Positions 14,320 through 21,752 of a stretch of DNA of 26,512 nucleotides are shown in pieces. The DNA lies in the NCBI GenBank assembly GCA_016295375.1, contig JAEDLI010000024.1, forward strand, positions 1 to 26,512, in the 5' to 3' direction. Each line of letters begins with the position of its first letter. Position 1 is the first letter of the stretch. Below the pieces are notes generated by a model, which was given only the letters and a program-made list of their open reading frames with translations, was not told where the DNA came from and did not search any database. The translations under genes and the position numbers were made by a program. This stretch comes from Fibrobacter sp. GTDB lineage: Bacteria > Fibrobacterota > Fibrobacteria > Fibrobacterales > Fibrobacteraceae.

Positions 14320-14447
14320 CCGTAGATGTGATTTGTAGGAATTTACGGCCACCTTCGGTGATAACAAATGGTTACATTTTTTGCAAAAACCTCGTTTTTT
14401 CGCATTTTTTGTTATATATTCAGTAGAGAATGCTATTAGAGGCTTTT

Positions 14448-15209
14448 ATGGAATTGAAGGATTTTTCGTGTTGGCTAGACCGTTTGCTCACTCCGGCGGC
14501 GTTCAAGGATTACTGTGTTGACGGGCTTTGCGTCGAGGCTTCTGACAAGGTGACCAAAGTGGTAACGGGTGTTTCTTTTCGTGACCGCCTGATTGAGCGC
14601 GCCATCGAAGAGGGTGCAGACGCCATCATCGTCCATCATCCAAACGGCTTCTGGAACGGGGATTCCAAGATTCCGGTAGGTCATTTCGGCAGGCGTATTC
14701 GCCAGCTTATGCAGCACGGGATTTCCCTCTACGGTTTTCACCTGCCTCTGGACGGTCATCCCGAAATCGGGAACAACGCCCTGATTGCCAAGGCCTTGGG
14801 ACTTAAGGTGGTGGAAGGCTTTATGCAAGAAGGTGAAAAATGCGTGGGTCAGGTGGGGGAGTGGGACTCGCCTGTTTCCAAGGAGCGTTTTCTGGAAATT
14901 GCTGCTCAGGCGTTTCCTGCAGGCGTCCAGAACAGCTTCATGTTCGGCTCCGACAAGATCCGCCGTGTGGCCATCTGCAGCGGGAGCGGGGCTTCTGGCC
15001 TAGAAGAGGCCATGGCCCTGGGTTGCGACGCCTTTGTGACCGGCGAAATCAAGGAAAATGTGCCTATTGCGGTAGAAGAGGCCGGTTTTAACCTCATTGC
15101 CTGCGGCCACCACCGGACCGAGGTCTTCGGAGTTCGGGCCCTGGCTCAAAAAATTTCGTCCGATTTGGGAATTCCGGCGGTATTTGTGGATATTGACAAT
15201 CCCATATAG
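14448..15209 (+). CDS. NIF3/YbgI-family dinuclear metal protein
   Basis: 253 residues of the NIF3 family, a conserved protein with two metal ions of still uncertain role; some members are annotated GTP cyclohydrolase I type 2. Family signatures: IIVHHPNGFW (about 58-67), LYGFHLPLDGHPEIGNNALIAKALG, CSGSGASGLEEA, DAFVTGEIKEN, and the C-terminal ACGHHRTEVFG with the metal-binding His and Glu. The middle insert seen in long NIF3 proteins is absent. ATG 14448 is preceded by AGAGG; an in-frame ATG at 14430 has no ribosome-binding site. Divergent from the XRE gene. Confidence 0.88.
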   Translation: MELKDFSCWLDRLLTPAAFKDYCVDGLCVEASDKVTKVVTGVSFRDRLIERAIEEGADAIIVHHPNGFWNGDSKIPVGHFGRRIRQLMQHGISLYGFHLPLDGHPEIGNNALIAKALGLKVVEGFMQEGEKCVGQVGEWDSPVSKERFLEIAAQAFPAGVQNSFMFGSDKIRRVAICSGSGASGLEEAMALGCDAFVTGEIKENVPIAVEEAGFNLIACGHHRTEVFGVRALAQKISSDLGIPAVFVDIDNPI

Positions 15210-15259
15210 ACGAATTTGTCAGGATGTATATATTGATACCGGATATAACGGGGGATTAT

Positions 15260-15806
15260 ATGAAAGTGCAGAGAACCATCCTTGTGTGCCTTGTGTCTGT
15301 TCTGGGCCTGTTCCCAGAGCGTTTCCAGTTCGGACGGGGACTCCGGTAGTGATACCGGGCTTTCTTCCGTTCCCGGCTACCATCAGACGGAGGACAGGGA
15401 GGCGGCAAAGGACAGCTCGTCAAGTGGTAGTTCAGCAAGTTTGGATATTACCAGGTATATTCCAGACCAAAAGATGGACTGCAAGTTTTCTGAATCCGAT
15501 AGTGTTTGGCGGTTTGAAACCGCCGAAGCCGACACCCTGATTAACGCAACCATTCAGTTCAAGAATAATGGGGACTTGTGGGTCGACCTTGTCATGGAAG
15601 CGAGAACCCAGGGCGAGGAAGAGTGCCAGCAAACGGCTGCTATTTTTATGGTTATTGGTTCCATGGCGGAGGCCTCGGATGAGACGGACATGGTGATGCT
15701 TGCCTCCTGTGAGGGAACCTTGCTCAATATGACCATGCAGGGTATGGCAGATGAAAAGTACACGGCCCAGAGTAAAAGCGAGATGTTCGCCGAGATGTGC
15801 AAGTAG
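15260..15806 (+). CDS. Lipoprotein with apparent frameshift in the signal peptide
   Basis: ATG 15260, with GGGGGA upstream, opens a good signal start (MKVQRTI) but in a frame that soon stops. From 15282 a second frame carries LCALCLFWACSQSVSSSDGD, a lipobox (FWAC) and Ser-rich linker, and continues to 15806 as a domain of about 120 residues (DCKFSESDSVWRFETAEADT, EECQQTAAIF, ASCEGTLLNM). Joining them after one base is removed near ATCC at 15278-15281 gives an ordinary lipoprotein of about 181 residues. The only start inside the second frame is TTG 15282, with ten residues before the Cys and no positive charge. So this is either a frameshift mutation or a sequence error. Function unknown. Confidence 0.65.
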
Positions 15807-15849
15807 AGGGCAACACCCTCTTTTGTAAACTATTGTTTTCGTAAATTTT

Positions 15850-15879
15850 GGGAATTTTTTACAAATTCCCGTTTTTTTT
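15850..15879 (+). terminator. Rho-independent terminator after the lipoprotein gene
   Basis: GGGAATTT-TTTAC-AAATTCCC is a perfect 8-bp stem followed by G and eight T. It is the clearest intrinsic terminator in this part. It overlaps the -35 region of the next gene's promoter. Confidence 0.85.
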
Positions 15880-15901
15880 GTATATATTCCAAGTTGGAAT
15901 A
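15858..15901 (+). promoter_or_regulatory. padR promoter with palindromic operator
   Basis: TTTACA (15858-15863), a 17-base spacer and TATATA (15881-15886). A palindrome with 8-base arms, TATTCCAA-G-TTGGAATA (15885-15901), covers the end of the -10 and the start-site region, the right place for autorepression by the PadR protein encoded 44 bases downstream. Confidence 0.65.
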
Positions 15902-15944
15902 ATCACACATGCGAATAATATCGCGCTAAAACGAAGGATTTTTG

Positions 15945-16553
15945 ATGAATCGTTATGACCTGGTGCTTTTGGGATTGATTGATGAAAAGGAACGCAGCGG
16001 ATATGACATCATTACGGAGATTCGGGTCCGCGAGCTGGATCGCTGGGCAAAGATCAGCACCTCCACGGTCTATAACCGCTTGACCACCCTGCAAAAGAAT
16101 GGAAGCATCCTAGGCCGTGCCGAAAAAGATGGCAACCGCCCCGAGCGCGTGATGTACAGCATTACCGATAAGGGGAAGGAAACCCTCCGCAAGGAGGTCC
16201 TCAAACACCTGACCGGGTTCAACGACGACCCGAGGACGCTGGGTTTCGCCTTCCTCTACGGTGCCGAGAACAAGGAACTTATCCGCACCCTAGAGGCCCA
16301 CGAGCGTCGCCTGGTGCAGGAAATCGAGAATCTTGAGAAGATGATCGCCGAAGAACCCAGGCCCACCCTCTACTCCGAAGGTCCGTTCCTCAACTGCATG
16401 AGCCGGGACCACATTCTGGTGGAACTCAAGTACGTGCGTGCCGCCATCGGCATTCTGCGGGACCCCATCCGCAACAAGAAGCTGGACGGCTACTTCTACA
16501 TCAACTTCGGTAACCGGGATTTTGAGAATTTCAACCAGAAGAAAGAGGTGTGA
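15945..16553 (+). CDS. PadR-family transcriptional regulator
   Basis: 202 residues. A PadR winged helix (about 5-85): DLVLLGLIDEKERSGYDIIT, ISTSTVYNRLTTLQKNGSI, GNRPERVMYSITDKGKETL. The C-terminal half (about 90-202) is a helical dimerisation or ligand part of the Vir_C type (LEAHERRLVQEIENLEKMI). ATG 15945 has AAGGA 6-7 bases upstream. Its own promoter carries a palindrome, so it is probably autoregulated. The gene downstream in the same direction is the GH94 phosphorylase, separated by 179 bases with its own promoter-like sequence; control of that gene is possible but unproven. Its TGA stop is the first codon of a dispersed repeat. Confidence 0.9.
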   Translation: MNRYDLVLLGLIDEKERSGYDIITEIRVRELDRWAKISTSTVYNRLTTLQKNGSILGRAEKDGNRPERVMYSITDKGKETLRKEVLKHLTGFNDDPRTLGFAFLYGAENKELIRTLEAHERRLVQEIENLEKMIAEEPRPTLYSEGPFLNCMSRDHILVELKYVRAAIGILRDPIRNKKLDGYFYINFGNRDFENFNQKKEV

Positions 16554-16607
16554 GGTCGCTCCCGATGGTCGCTTTGAGCGATGAGGTCGGCACTTAGTGC
16601 CTTTGAG
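16551..16607 (+). repeat. TGAGGTCG...CTTTGAG repeat, two tandem units, starting at the padR stop codon
   Basis: Unit 1 (16551-16578) starts TGAGGTCGCTCCCG and ends GCTTTGAG; unit 2 (16582-16607) is TGAGGTCGGCACT, then TAGTGCCTTTGAG, containing the hairpin GGCAC/GTGCC. The TGA of unit 1 is the padR stop codon. Units of the same kind sit at the cdaA stop codon (7403-7352). Confidence 0.7.
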
Positions 16608-16695
16608 TTTTATGGGACTTTACTAAATTTGCATCAAAAGTTGTATTAGGTGACGGTGTATTTTTGCAATAGCTCATACCTCATCACCTCATACC
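16602..16695 (+). promoter_or_regulatory. Probable GH94 promoter region and CTCATACC word array
   Basis: TTTG at 16602-16605 (inside the end of the preceding repeat), 18 bases, then TAAATTTG at 16624-16631: close to the Bacteroidetes-type pattern TTTG-N19-21-TAnnTTTG. Downstream, 16673-16695 is a word array CTCATAC-CTCATCAC-CTCATACC. A GGAG at 16724-16727 serves the ATG at 16733. Confidence 0.4.
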
Positions 16696-16732
16696 CCAAA
16701 ACCTTTTAACAACCCCCTCTTACGGAGAAACA

Positions 16733-19252
16733 ATGGCTACAAAACAGACCAAGAAGAGCGCCCCGAAGGCCAAGAAGGTTACAGCTAAGGCTGCAGCTAA
16801 GTACGGCTACTTTGACGACGCCAAGAAAGAATACGTGCTCACCACGCCGGCAACCCCGATCAAGTGGTGCAACTATGTTGGTACTTTGAACTTTGGTGGT
16901 ATCGTGGATACTACTGGCGGTACCCTCGTTTGCAAGGGCGACCCGGCCCTGAACCGTATCACCAAGTACATCGCCCAGATGCCTTGCTCTGACTTTAAGG
17001 CCAGCACCATCTATATCCGCGTGAAGAACGCCAAGGGTTACACCGTGTTCTCTCCGTTCGTGGTTCCGACTCTCACCAAGATGAAGAAGTGGGAATGCCA
17101 CGTGGGTCTTTCTTACATGCGCTGGATTGCCGAATGCGAAGGCCTCCGTACGCAGGTGACGATTTTCGTGCCGACTGGCTCCAACACTCTCCTCCAGGAC
17201 ATCCAGGTCACGAACCTCGACAAGGCTTCCAAGGAAGTGGACATTATCCCGGTTTATGAATTCAGCCACTTCGAAGCTGAAAAGCAGCTCACCAACGCCG
17301 ACTGGGTCCCGCAGACCATGACCCTCAAGGGCCACTGGGAAAAGGACGGCCACGTGGTGCTCGAACAGTACGCTTACATGAAGCGTGACTTCGCCGTGAA
17401 CTATGTGACCGCGAACTGCAAGGTGGGTAGCTTCGATGGCGACCGCCGCGTGTTCCTCGGCGCAAACGAAATGGGTTCCTGGGCAGCTCCTCTCAGCCTC
17501 GGGAGCAAAGAACTTTCCAACAGTGAATGCGATCGTGGCGACAACATTGCCGCTCTCATGATCCACGCTGGCAAGATTGGCGCGAACAAGACCTTCCGCA
17601 CCTGCACCCAGCTCGGTCAGGAACAGAGCCTGAAGGTTGCAGCCAAGGCTATCAAGAAGTACCGCGACTTGAAGAACGTCGACAAGGCTTTCGACGAACT
17701 CGCCGCTTTCTGGCAGAAGTACCTCTCTACGATCCAGGTGCAGACTCCGGATGCAGCGTTCAACTCCATGGTGAACGTTCACAACCCGCGTCAGTGCCAC
17801 ACCACCAAGAACTGGAGTCGCTACCTGTCCCTGTATCAGCTGGGCTACGGCACCAGCCGCGGTATCGGTTACCGTGACTCCAGCCAGGACCTCATGGGCG
17901 TGATGAGCCACATGCCGGAAGAAGCATTGGAACTCGCCCTGAACCTGCTCTCTGTGCAGCGCCCGGAAGGTAACGCCATGCACCAGTACGCTCCGCTTGC
18001 TCTTGCCGAAGACAACGGCAACGAAGCTAACGCCGGTGACTCCCGCGAAAAGAAGGGCGTGCTCGACGAAAACGGCAACCCGGCTTACGCTGACTGGTAC
18101 GGCGACGACCACCTGTGGATCGTTCTCACTATTGCAAACTACCTCAAGGAAACCGGCAAGATGGACCTCCTCAAGAAGGAAGTCACCTTCTACGAAGCCG
18201 GCAAGAAGCGCGCTCAGCGTGAAAAGGGCACCGTGCTCGAACACCTCAAGCGCTCCCTCAACTTTACCCGTACTCACCTCGGTAAGCACGGTCTTCCGCT
18301 CCTCGGCTTTGCCGACTGGAACGACTGCATGAACCTCCCGCTTGGTGCAGAATCCTCCTTCAACACGGGCCTGTATGCTAAGGCTCTCCTTGAAATGATG
18401 GACATCTGCGAAGCTCTCGGCGACACCAAGTCTGTCGAAATGTACAAGGGCTGGTACGAAGACGTGAAGAAGGCCTTCAATGACAGCGCTTGGGACGGCA
18501 AGTGGTGGGTCCGCTGGTTCGACAAGCAGGGCAACGCCTACGGCACCAACAAGGCCAAGTACGGTAAGATTTACTGCAACAGCCAGTCCTGGTCTGTGAT
18601 TTCCGGCATTGCTACTGGCGACCGTGCCGTGATGGGTATGGACAGCCTGAACAAGCTCCTCAACACCGCCAACGGCGTGAAGAGCTCTACTCCGGGCTAC
18701 CGCGGCTTCGACCCGAACGTGGGTGGCATTTCTACCTATCCTCCTGGAGCCAAGGAAAATGGCGGTATCTTCCTCCACACGAACCCGTGGGTGATGATTG
18801 CCGAAACGATTCTCGGCCGTGGCGACAAGGCCTTCCAGTATTACAGCCAAATTAACCCGGCTGCCAAGAACACCAAGCTCGACGAGTTCGAATCTGAACC
18901 GTATTGCTATCCGCAGAACATCCTCGGTGACGAACACAAGCAGTTCGGTATGGGCCGTAACGCATGGCTCTCCGGCACCAGCTCCTGGACCTACCAGGCT
19001 GCAACGCAGTTCATCATCGGTGTACGCGCAAGCTTCAAGGGCCTCATCGTGAATCCCTGCATCCCGAGCTCTTGGGACGGCTTCAAGGTGACCCGCAAGT
19101 TCCGCGGCGCTACCTACGAAATCGAAGTGAAGAACCCGAAGCACGTGTGCAAGGGTGTCGCCGAGATGATCGTCGATGGCAAGAAGATTGACGCTGATGT
19201 GGCACCTATCTTTACGAAGGGTGTTCACAAGGTCGTCGTCACTCTGGGCTAA
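16733..19252 (+). CDS. GH94 phosphorylase, probably cellobiose phosphorylase
   Basis: 839 residues. GH94 enzymes cleave beta-glucosides with phosphate, here most likely cellobiose to glucose 1-phosphate and glucose in the cytoplasm; there is no signal peptide. Signatures: KYGYFDDAKKEYVLTTPATP start, GIGYRDSSQDLMGVMSHMP (about 380-399), the catalytic-region FADWNDC (residues 526-532, Asp528/Asp531), ENGGIFLHTNPW and RNAWLSGTSSWTY. A Lys/Ala-rich extension of about 22 residues precedes the usual start. Chitobiose or cellodextrin phosphorylase are alternatives that motifs alone do not exclude. Strong codon bias (AAC, CTC, AAG, GGC) marks high expression, as expected for the central sugar of a cellulose degrader. 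A strong terminator follows. Confidence 0.88.
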   Translation: MATKQTKKSAPKAKKVTAKAAAKYGYFDDAKKEYVLTTPATPIKWCNYVGTLNFGGIVDTTGGTLVCKGDPALNRITKYIAQMPCSDFKASTIYIRVKNAKGYTVFSPFVVPTLTKMKKWECHVGLSYMRWIAECEGLRTQVTIFVPTGSNTLLQDIQVTNLDKASKEVDIIPVYEFSHFEAEKQLTNADWVPQTMTLKGHWEKDGHVVLEQYAYMKRDFAVNYVTANCKVGSFDGDRRVFLGANEMGSWAAPLSLGSKELSNSECDRGDNIAALMIHAGKIGANKTFRTCTQLGQEQSLKVAAKAIKKYRDLKNVDKAFDELAAFWQKYLSTIQVQTPDAAFNSMVNVHNPRQCHTTKNWSRYLSLYQLGYGTSRGIGYRDSSQDLMGVMSHMPEEALELALNLLSVQRPEGNAMHQYAPLALAEDNGNEANAGDSREKKGVLDENGNPAYADWYGDDHLWIVLTIANYLKETGKMDLLKKEVTFYEAGKKRAQREKGTVLEHLKRSLNFTRTHLGKHGLPLLGFADWNDCMNLPLGAESSFNTGLYAKALLEMMDICEALGDTKSVEMYKGWYEDVKKAFNDSAWDGKWWVRWFDKQGNAYGTNKAKYGKIYCNSQSWSVISGIATGDRAVMGMDSLNKLLNTANGVKSSTPGYRGFDPNVGGISTYPPGAKENGGIFLHTNPWVMIAETILGRGDKAFQYYSQINPAAKNTKLDEFESEPYCYPQNILGDEHKQFGMGRNAWLSGTSSWTYQAATQFIIGVRASFKGLIVNPCIPSSWDGFKVTRKFRGATYEIEVKNPKHVCKGVAEMIVDGKKIDADVAPIFTKGVHKVVVTLG

Positions 19253-19265
19253 TTTGAATTATAAC

Positions 19266-19370
19266 CGTCGTGATACGGCGTTTCCCCAAAGAGGATAACT
19301 CCACTAAGGGGTAAACCCCAAGTGTCGTATAGTTCGCCCCCTCACGTACGTTTTGTACGCTACGGGGGCT
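19266..19370. other. Structured non-coding stretch downstream of the GH94 gene
   Basis: Several nested inverted repeats: ATACG (19274-19278) with CGTAT (19326-19330), GGGG-TAAA-CCCC (19308-19319), and a long interrupted hairpin GCCCCC/GGGGGC with inner CGTAC/GTACG (19336-19369). No open frame or T run. It could be a 3' stabilising structure, a small RNA or a dispersed repeat. The rest of 19253-19661 holds the terminator and a repeat only. Confidence 0.4.
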
Positions 19371-19413
19371 CGCGCCTTGTCTCACTCGGTTCTAATCCAA
19401 ATTTGATTTTTGG

Positions 19414-19445
19414 GTCTGCTTCTGATGAAGCAGACTTTTTCTTTT
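19414..19445 (+). terminator. Strong rho-independent terminator of the GH94 transcript
   Basis: GTCTGCTTC-TGAT-GAAGCAGAC, a perfect 9-bp stem with a 4-base loop, followed by TTTTTCTTTT. Confidence 0.9.
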
Positions 19446-19484
19446 GCTCTCTGCGTTTTCAAGTTCACCAACCTTATTAAGATT

Positions 19485-19523
19485 CCTGAGCAAGCGAAGC
19501 GCGTCGAAGGGCGTGGTCGAAGG
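19485..19523. repeat. CCTGAGC...TCGAAGG dispersed repeat
   Basis: CCTGAGCAAGCGAAGCGCGT followed by CGAAGGGCGTGGTCGAAGG resembles the widely scattered bacterial repeat of the CCTGAGCnnnGTCGAAGG type. A piece of the same family in opposite orientation, CCTTCGGCGGGCTCAGGGAC, is at 21559-21578. Confidence 0.5.
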
Positions 19524-19661
19524 ATCGAGTCCAGAATTTTAAGTCCGCCCCTTTGGGGGCGAGCTTTTTGTGATATGGGTTTCCTTTTTTTCTGAAAGGT
19601 GCTTTTAGAACGGCAAAAAAATGTATATTACTGATAGGGAATGGGCGAAAAGGAGAAGATT

Positions 19662-20438
19662 ATGTTCTACAAATACTGGAAAGTCTTTTTGCTTGCCCTG
19701 ACCAGTTTTTTCTGGGCCGGTTGTGACGATTCTTCGTCAGAAGCTGTGTGCCTTTATGGGCCTCCACCAGAATACCAGAGCAGCAACTCCGATAAAGTCG
19801 AGTCTTCCGCTACAATAAGCGACAATGGCGACACGGATGAATCTTCCAGTAGTTCTAGCAACGGCAGAGCACCTGTCAACTGCTACACCACGTCTGTAAA
19901 AGATACCGCCGGCTCCTCTTATAGTATTTTTGAATGCGACAACGGGAAAAAATACCTCAAGGATTTTGTCGTGTACTCGGAGGGCTTAAAAGACAGACTC
20001 CCGAAGGACATTCTATGGAGCGAACCGCGAGAGGGAATCGAGGGCGACAATTGCAATTTCAATGCAGCGCCACTTTGTGTCGATAAAATCGATTCCCAGG
20101 GAAGGCAGTATGGCGGCTGCTACCCGACTATCGAGTGTCCCTACAAACCTGATACGACAACAACCAACTGCTATGCCACATCGGTAAAAAACAAGGACGA
20201 CGTAGAGATTGACATTGTTGAATGCGATGACGGTCACAAATGGACCCGGGAACAGGCACCATTCTCTATATGTGCAACAAACCCGATTTCTATACCGGAA
20301 GATGTCACTGTTGGCTTCCCGGAACCAGGCGGAAAGAATGCCAAAAACTGTAAACTTGGTCCAGACACCTGTGCAAAGACAGATTGTGGCTCCAAAAAAG
20401 AATATTGTGCCCCGACTATCGACTGTCCACACAAATAG
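19662..20438 (+). CDS. Radical-SAM-associated-type lipoprotein with two six-Cys modules
   Basis: 258 residues. MFYKYWKVFLLALTSFFWAG then Cys21 is a lipoprotein signal. The mature start has CLYGPPPEY (LYGxP motif), then a Ser-rich linker. Two copies of a module follow: C74, C92, C131, C139, C153, C159, and C170, C188, C230, C237, C249, C255 (plus C204 and C242). Each runs NCYxTSVK, ECDxG, NC, C, then CYPTIECP or CAPTIDCP. AGGAG lies 6 bases before ATG 19662. The LYGxP start matches what I know of lipoproteins paired with radical SAM/SPASM enzymes in Bacteroidetes and Fibrobacter, and a remnant of such an enzyme lies 550 bases downstream. The module's biochemical role is unknown. Confidence 0.82.
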   Translation: MFYKYWKVFLLALTSFFWAGCDDSSSEAVCLYGPPPEYQSSNSDKVESSATISDNGDTDESSSSSSNGRAPVNCYTTSVKDTAGSSYSIFECDNGKKYLKDFVVYSEGLKDRLPKDILWSEPREGIEGDNCNFNAAPLCVDKIDSQGRQYGGCYPTIECPYKPDTTTTNCYATSVKNKDDVEIDIVECDDGHKWTREQAPFSICATNPISIPEDVTVGFPEPGGKNAKNCKLGPDTCAKTDCGSKKEYCAPTIDCPHK

Positions 20439-20511
20439 GAACGTGCGTCGTTGATGGGTTTATCAAAAAATTGTATTTTGCTGGATAGGCTTGGGTAGTG
20501 AATGAGCGAAA

Positions 20512-20988
20512 ATGTTCTATCGGCATTGGAAAAAGATTGCGCTTGCACTGACCGGATTCTTCTGGGCGGGCTGTGGCAATTCTACATCAGACCACGACTC
20601 GTCATTTGACAAGAAAGAAAATGTGGGGATATCTGTTGAGGATTCCGTAGGCATGGTAGTCGCTCTTTACGGTGTGCCCGCTGATTTTAAGTCTATAACC
20701 TTATGTTTTAATGGCATAGCTAAAAAAGAAGCAGGCAAGGAATTCAAGATTATCGACTGCACCGATGGAAACAGGTACTTGAGAGATCCTTCCGATGCCA
20801 CGGGGGAGGGGGTGGTGCTCCCAGAAGGTGTGGATGCCCTGGCTCCTGAGGCGGGTTCCGACAAGGCCAAGAACTGCGAGTCGGCCCAGGAAGTTTGCAT
20901 AGAGAGCAATCCCAACCTTGACCCTGACCCATTGGCCGGGTGTTTTCCCACCATAAACTGTCCTGAAAAGCCGACGGAAGATGAATAG
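20512..20988 (+). CDS. Paralogous radical-SAM-associated-type lipoprotein with one six-Cys module
   Basis: 158 residues, a clear paralogue of the previous gene. The signal MFYRHWKKIALALTGFFWAG is followed by Cys21, a short linker, ALYGVPADF (LYGxP motif), and one module with C65, C83, C122, C129, C144, C150 ending CFPTINCPEKP. Upstream sequence (TAGTGAATGAGCGAAA) repeats that before the first gene (TAGGGAATGGGCGAAA), but the AGGAGAAGATT ribosome-binding stretch is missing, so translation may be weak. The two genes look like a tandem duplication with gain or loss of one module. The radical SAM remnant starts 5 bases after its stop, so the original pair was probably this gene plus the enzyme. 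Confidence 0.82.
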   Translation: MFYRHWKKIALALTGFFWAGCGNSTSDHDSSFDKKENVGISVEDSVGMVVALYGVPADFKSITLCFNGIAKKEAGKEFKIIDCTDGNRYLRDPSDATGEGVVLPEGVDALAPEAGSDKAKNCESAQEVCIESNPNLDPDPLAGCFPTINCPEKPTEDE

Positions 20989-20993
20989 TTTCC

Positions 20994-21514
20994 ATGCATC
21001 TTTGTTTTAAGAAGAAACTCGCCCTCGAAGCCTATCGTCTTTACCGCCATGACGACCCAAGGGCCGCGCCAAGGACAACCCGCTGTTCCAGTTGACCAAC
21101 CAAGAATTCCGGCAAGTCTTTGACTTTATCCGGGAGGTGAAGTCCCTGAAGGTCATCAACGTGAATTACGGCTGCGAAGGCTTCCTCGGGAGCTACGAGA
21201 AAGAAGCCCGCAATTACCCCTTCTTCTGCCGCGCCGGTGTGAACGTCAGTTCCGTGCTTTGCGACGGGAGCATTTCGGCCTGCCCGAGCCTGCGGGGCGA
21301 CTACATCCAGGGGAACATCTACAAGGACGAGCTTTGGGATGTATGGCAGAACCGCTACCAGGTGATGCGGGACCGCCGCTGGGCAAAGATCGGCGACTGC
21401 AAGACCTGCAAGTACTGGCGCTATTGCGAAGGTTCCAGCCTGCATTTACGTGATGAAAAGACCAAAGAACTGGCTTATTGCCATGTGAAACGACTGGAAG
21501 ACGCCGGAGCGTAA
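20994..21514 (+). pseudogene. Radical SAM/SPASM enzyme with its catalytic core deleted
   Basis: ATG 20994 opens MHLCFKKKLALEAYRLYRHDDP, the usual start of the radical SAM enzyme of rSAM/lipoprotein systems, but within a few codons the frame is lost (stop near 21093). From about 21062 another frame carries the family's C-terminus: NPLFQLTNQEFRQVFDFI, then the SPASM cysteines FFCRAGVNVSSVLCDGSISACPS, GNIYKDELWDVWQNRYQVMRD, DCKTCKYWRYCEG and AYCHVKRL. The CxxxCxxC iron-sulfur core and roughly 200 or more residues are absent. A 140-residue SPASM-only product from 21092 could be made but cannot do radical chemistry. Adjacent to two lipoproteins that look like its partners. Confidence 0.75.
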
Positions 21515-21640
21515 TCGGGGGTGTTAGGGGGTGTCCCCTTAGGAGAGGGGGTAGCGGCCCTTCGGCGGGCTCAGGGACCTTTGTCACGGAGCCAACGAAG
21601 GAGAGCGAGGGGGAGACTTCCCCCCTTGGTTCGGGGTGAA
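21515..21640. repeat. G-rich intergenic repeat field
   Basis: Starts at the stop codon of the SPASM remnant with words GGGGGTGTTA and GGGGGTGTCC, then CCCCTTAGGAGAGGGG, a piece of the CCTTCG...GGCTCAGGGACC family (21559-21578), and the hairpin GGGGGA-GACT-TCCCCC (21609-21624). The same type of GGGGGAA/TTCCCCC hairpin is found inside tilS. No gene here. Confidence 0.5.
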
Positions 21641-21688
21641 AAATGCCTGATTTTAATCCAAAAATCGCCGTTTTTAAACCTTTATCCC

Positions 21689-21719
21689 TTTACGATTTAG
21701 CCGTTTTATGCTAAATTTG
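21689..21719 (+). promoter_or_regulatory. rplU-rpmA promoter
   Basis: TTTACG (21689-21694), 17 bases, TAAATT (21712-21717); equally read as TTTA-N19-TAAATTTG, matching the Bacteroidetes -7 pattern TAnnTTTG. It lies 33 bases upstream of rplU; AAAGGA precedes the ATG. Confidence 0.55.
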
Positions 21720-21752
21720 GGACTCCAATAGCAAACCAAAAAGGATTACAAA

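Noticed and set aside
16706..19228. An 840-codon open frame on the minus strand opposite the GH94 gene
   Set aside because: It is a shadow caused by strong codon bias in the highly expressed sense gene; it has no ribosome-binding site and no recognisable domain, while the sense frame carries every GH94 motif.
19336..19369. Hairpin after GH94 as the main terminator
   Set aside because: It has an interior loop and no T run; the hairpin with a T run at 19414-19445 is the better terminator.
19410..19595. A 61-codon plus-strand frame after the GH94 gene
   Set aside because: Starts inside the terminator hairpin and runs through the dispersed CCTGAGC...TCGAAGG repeat; no ribosome-binding site.
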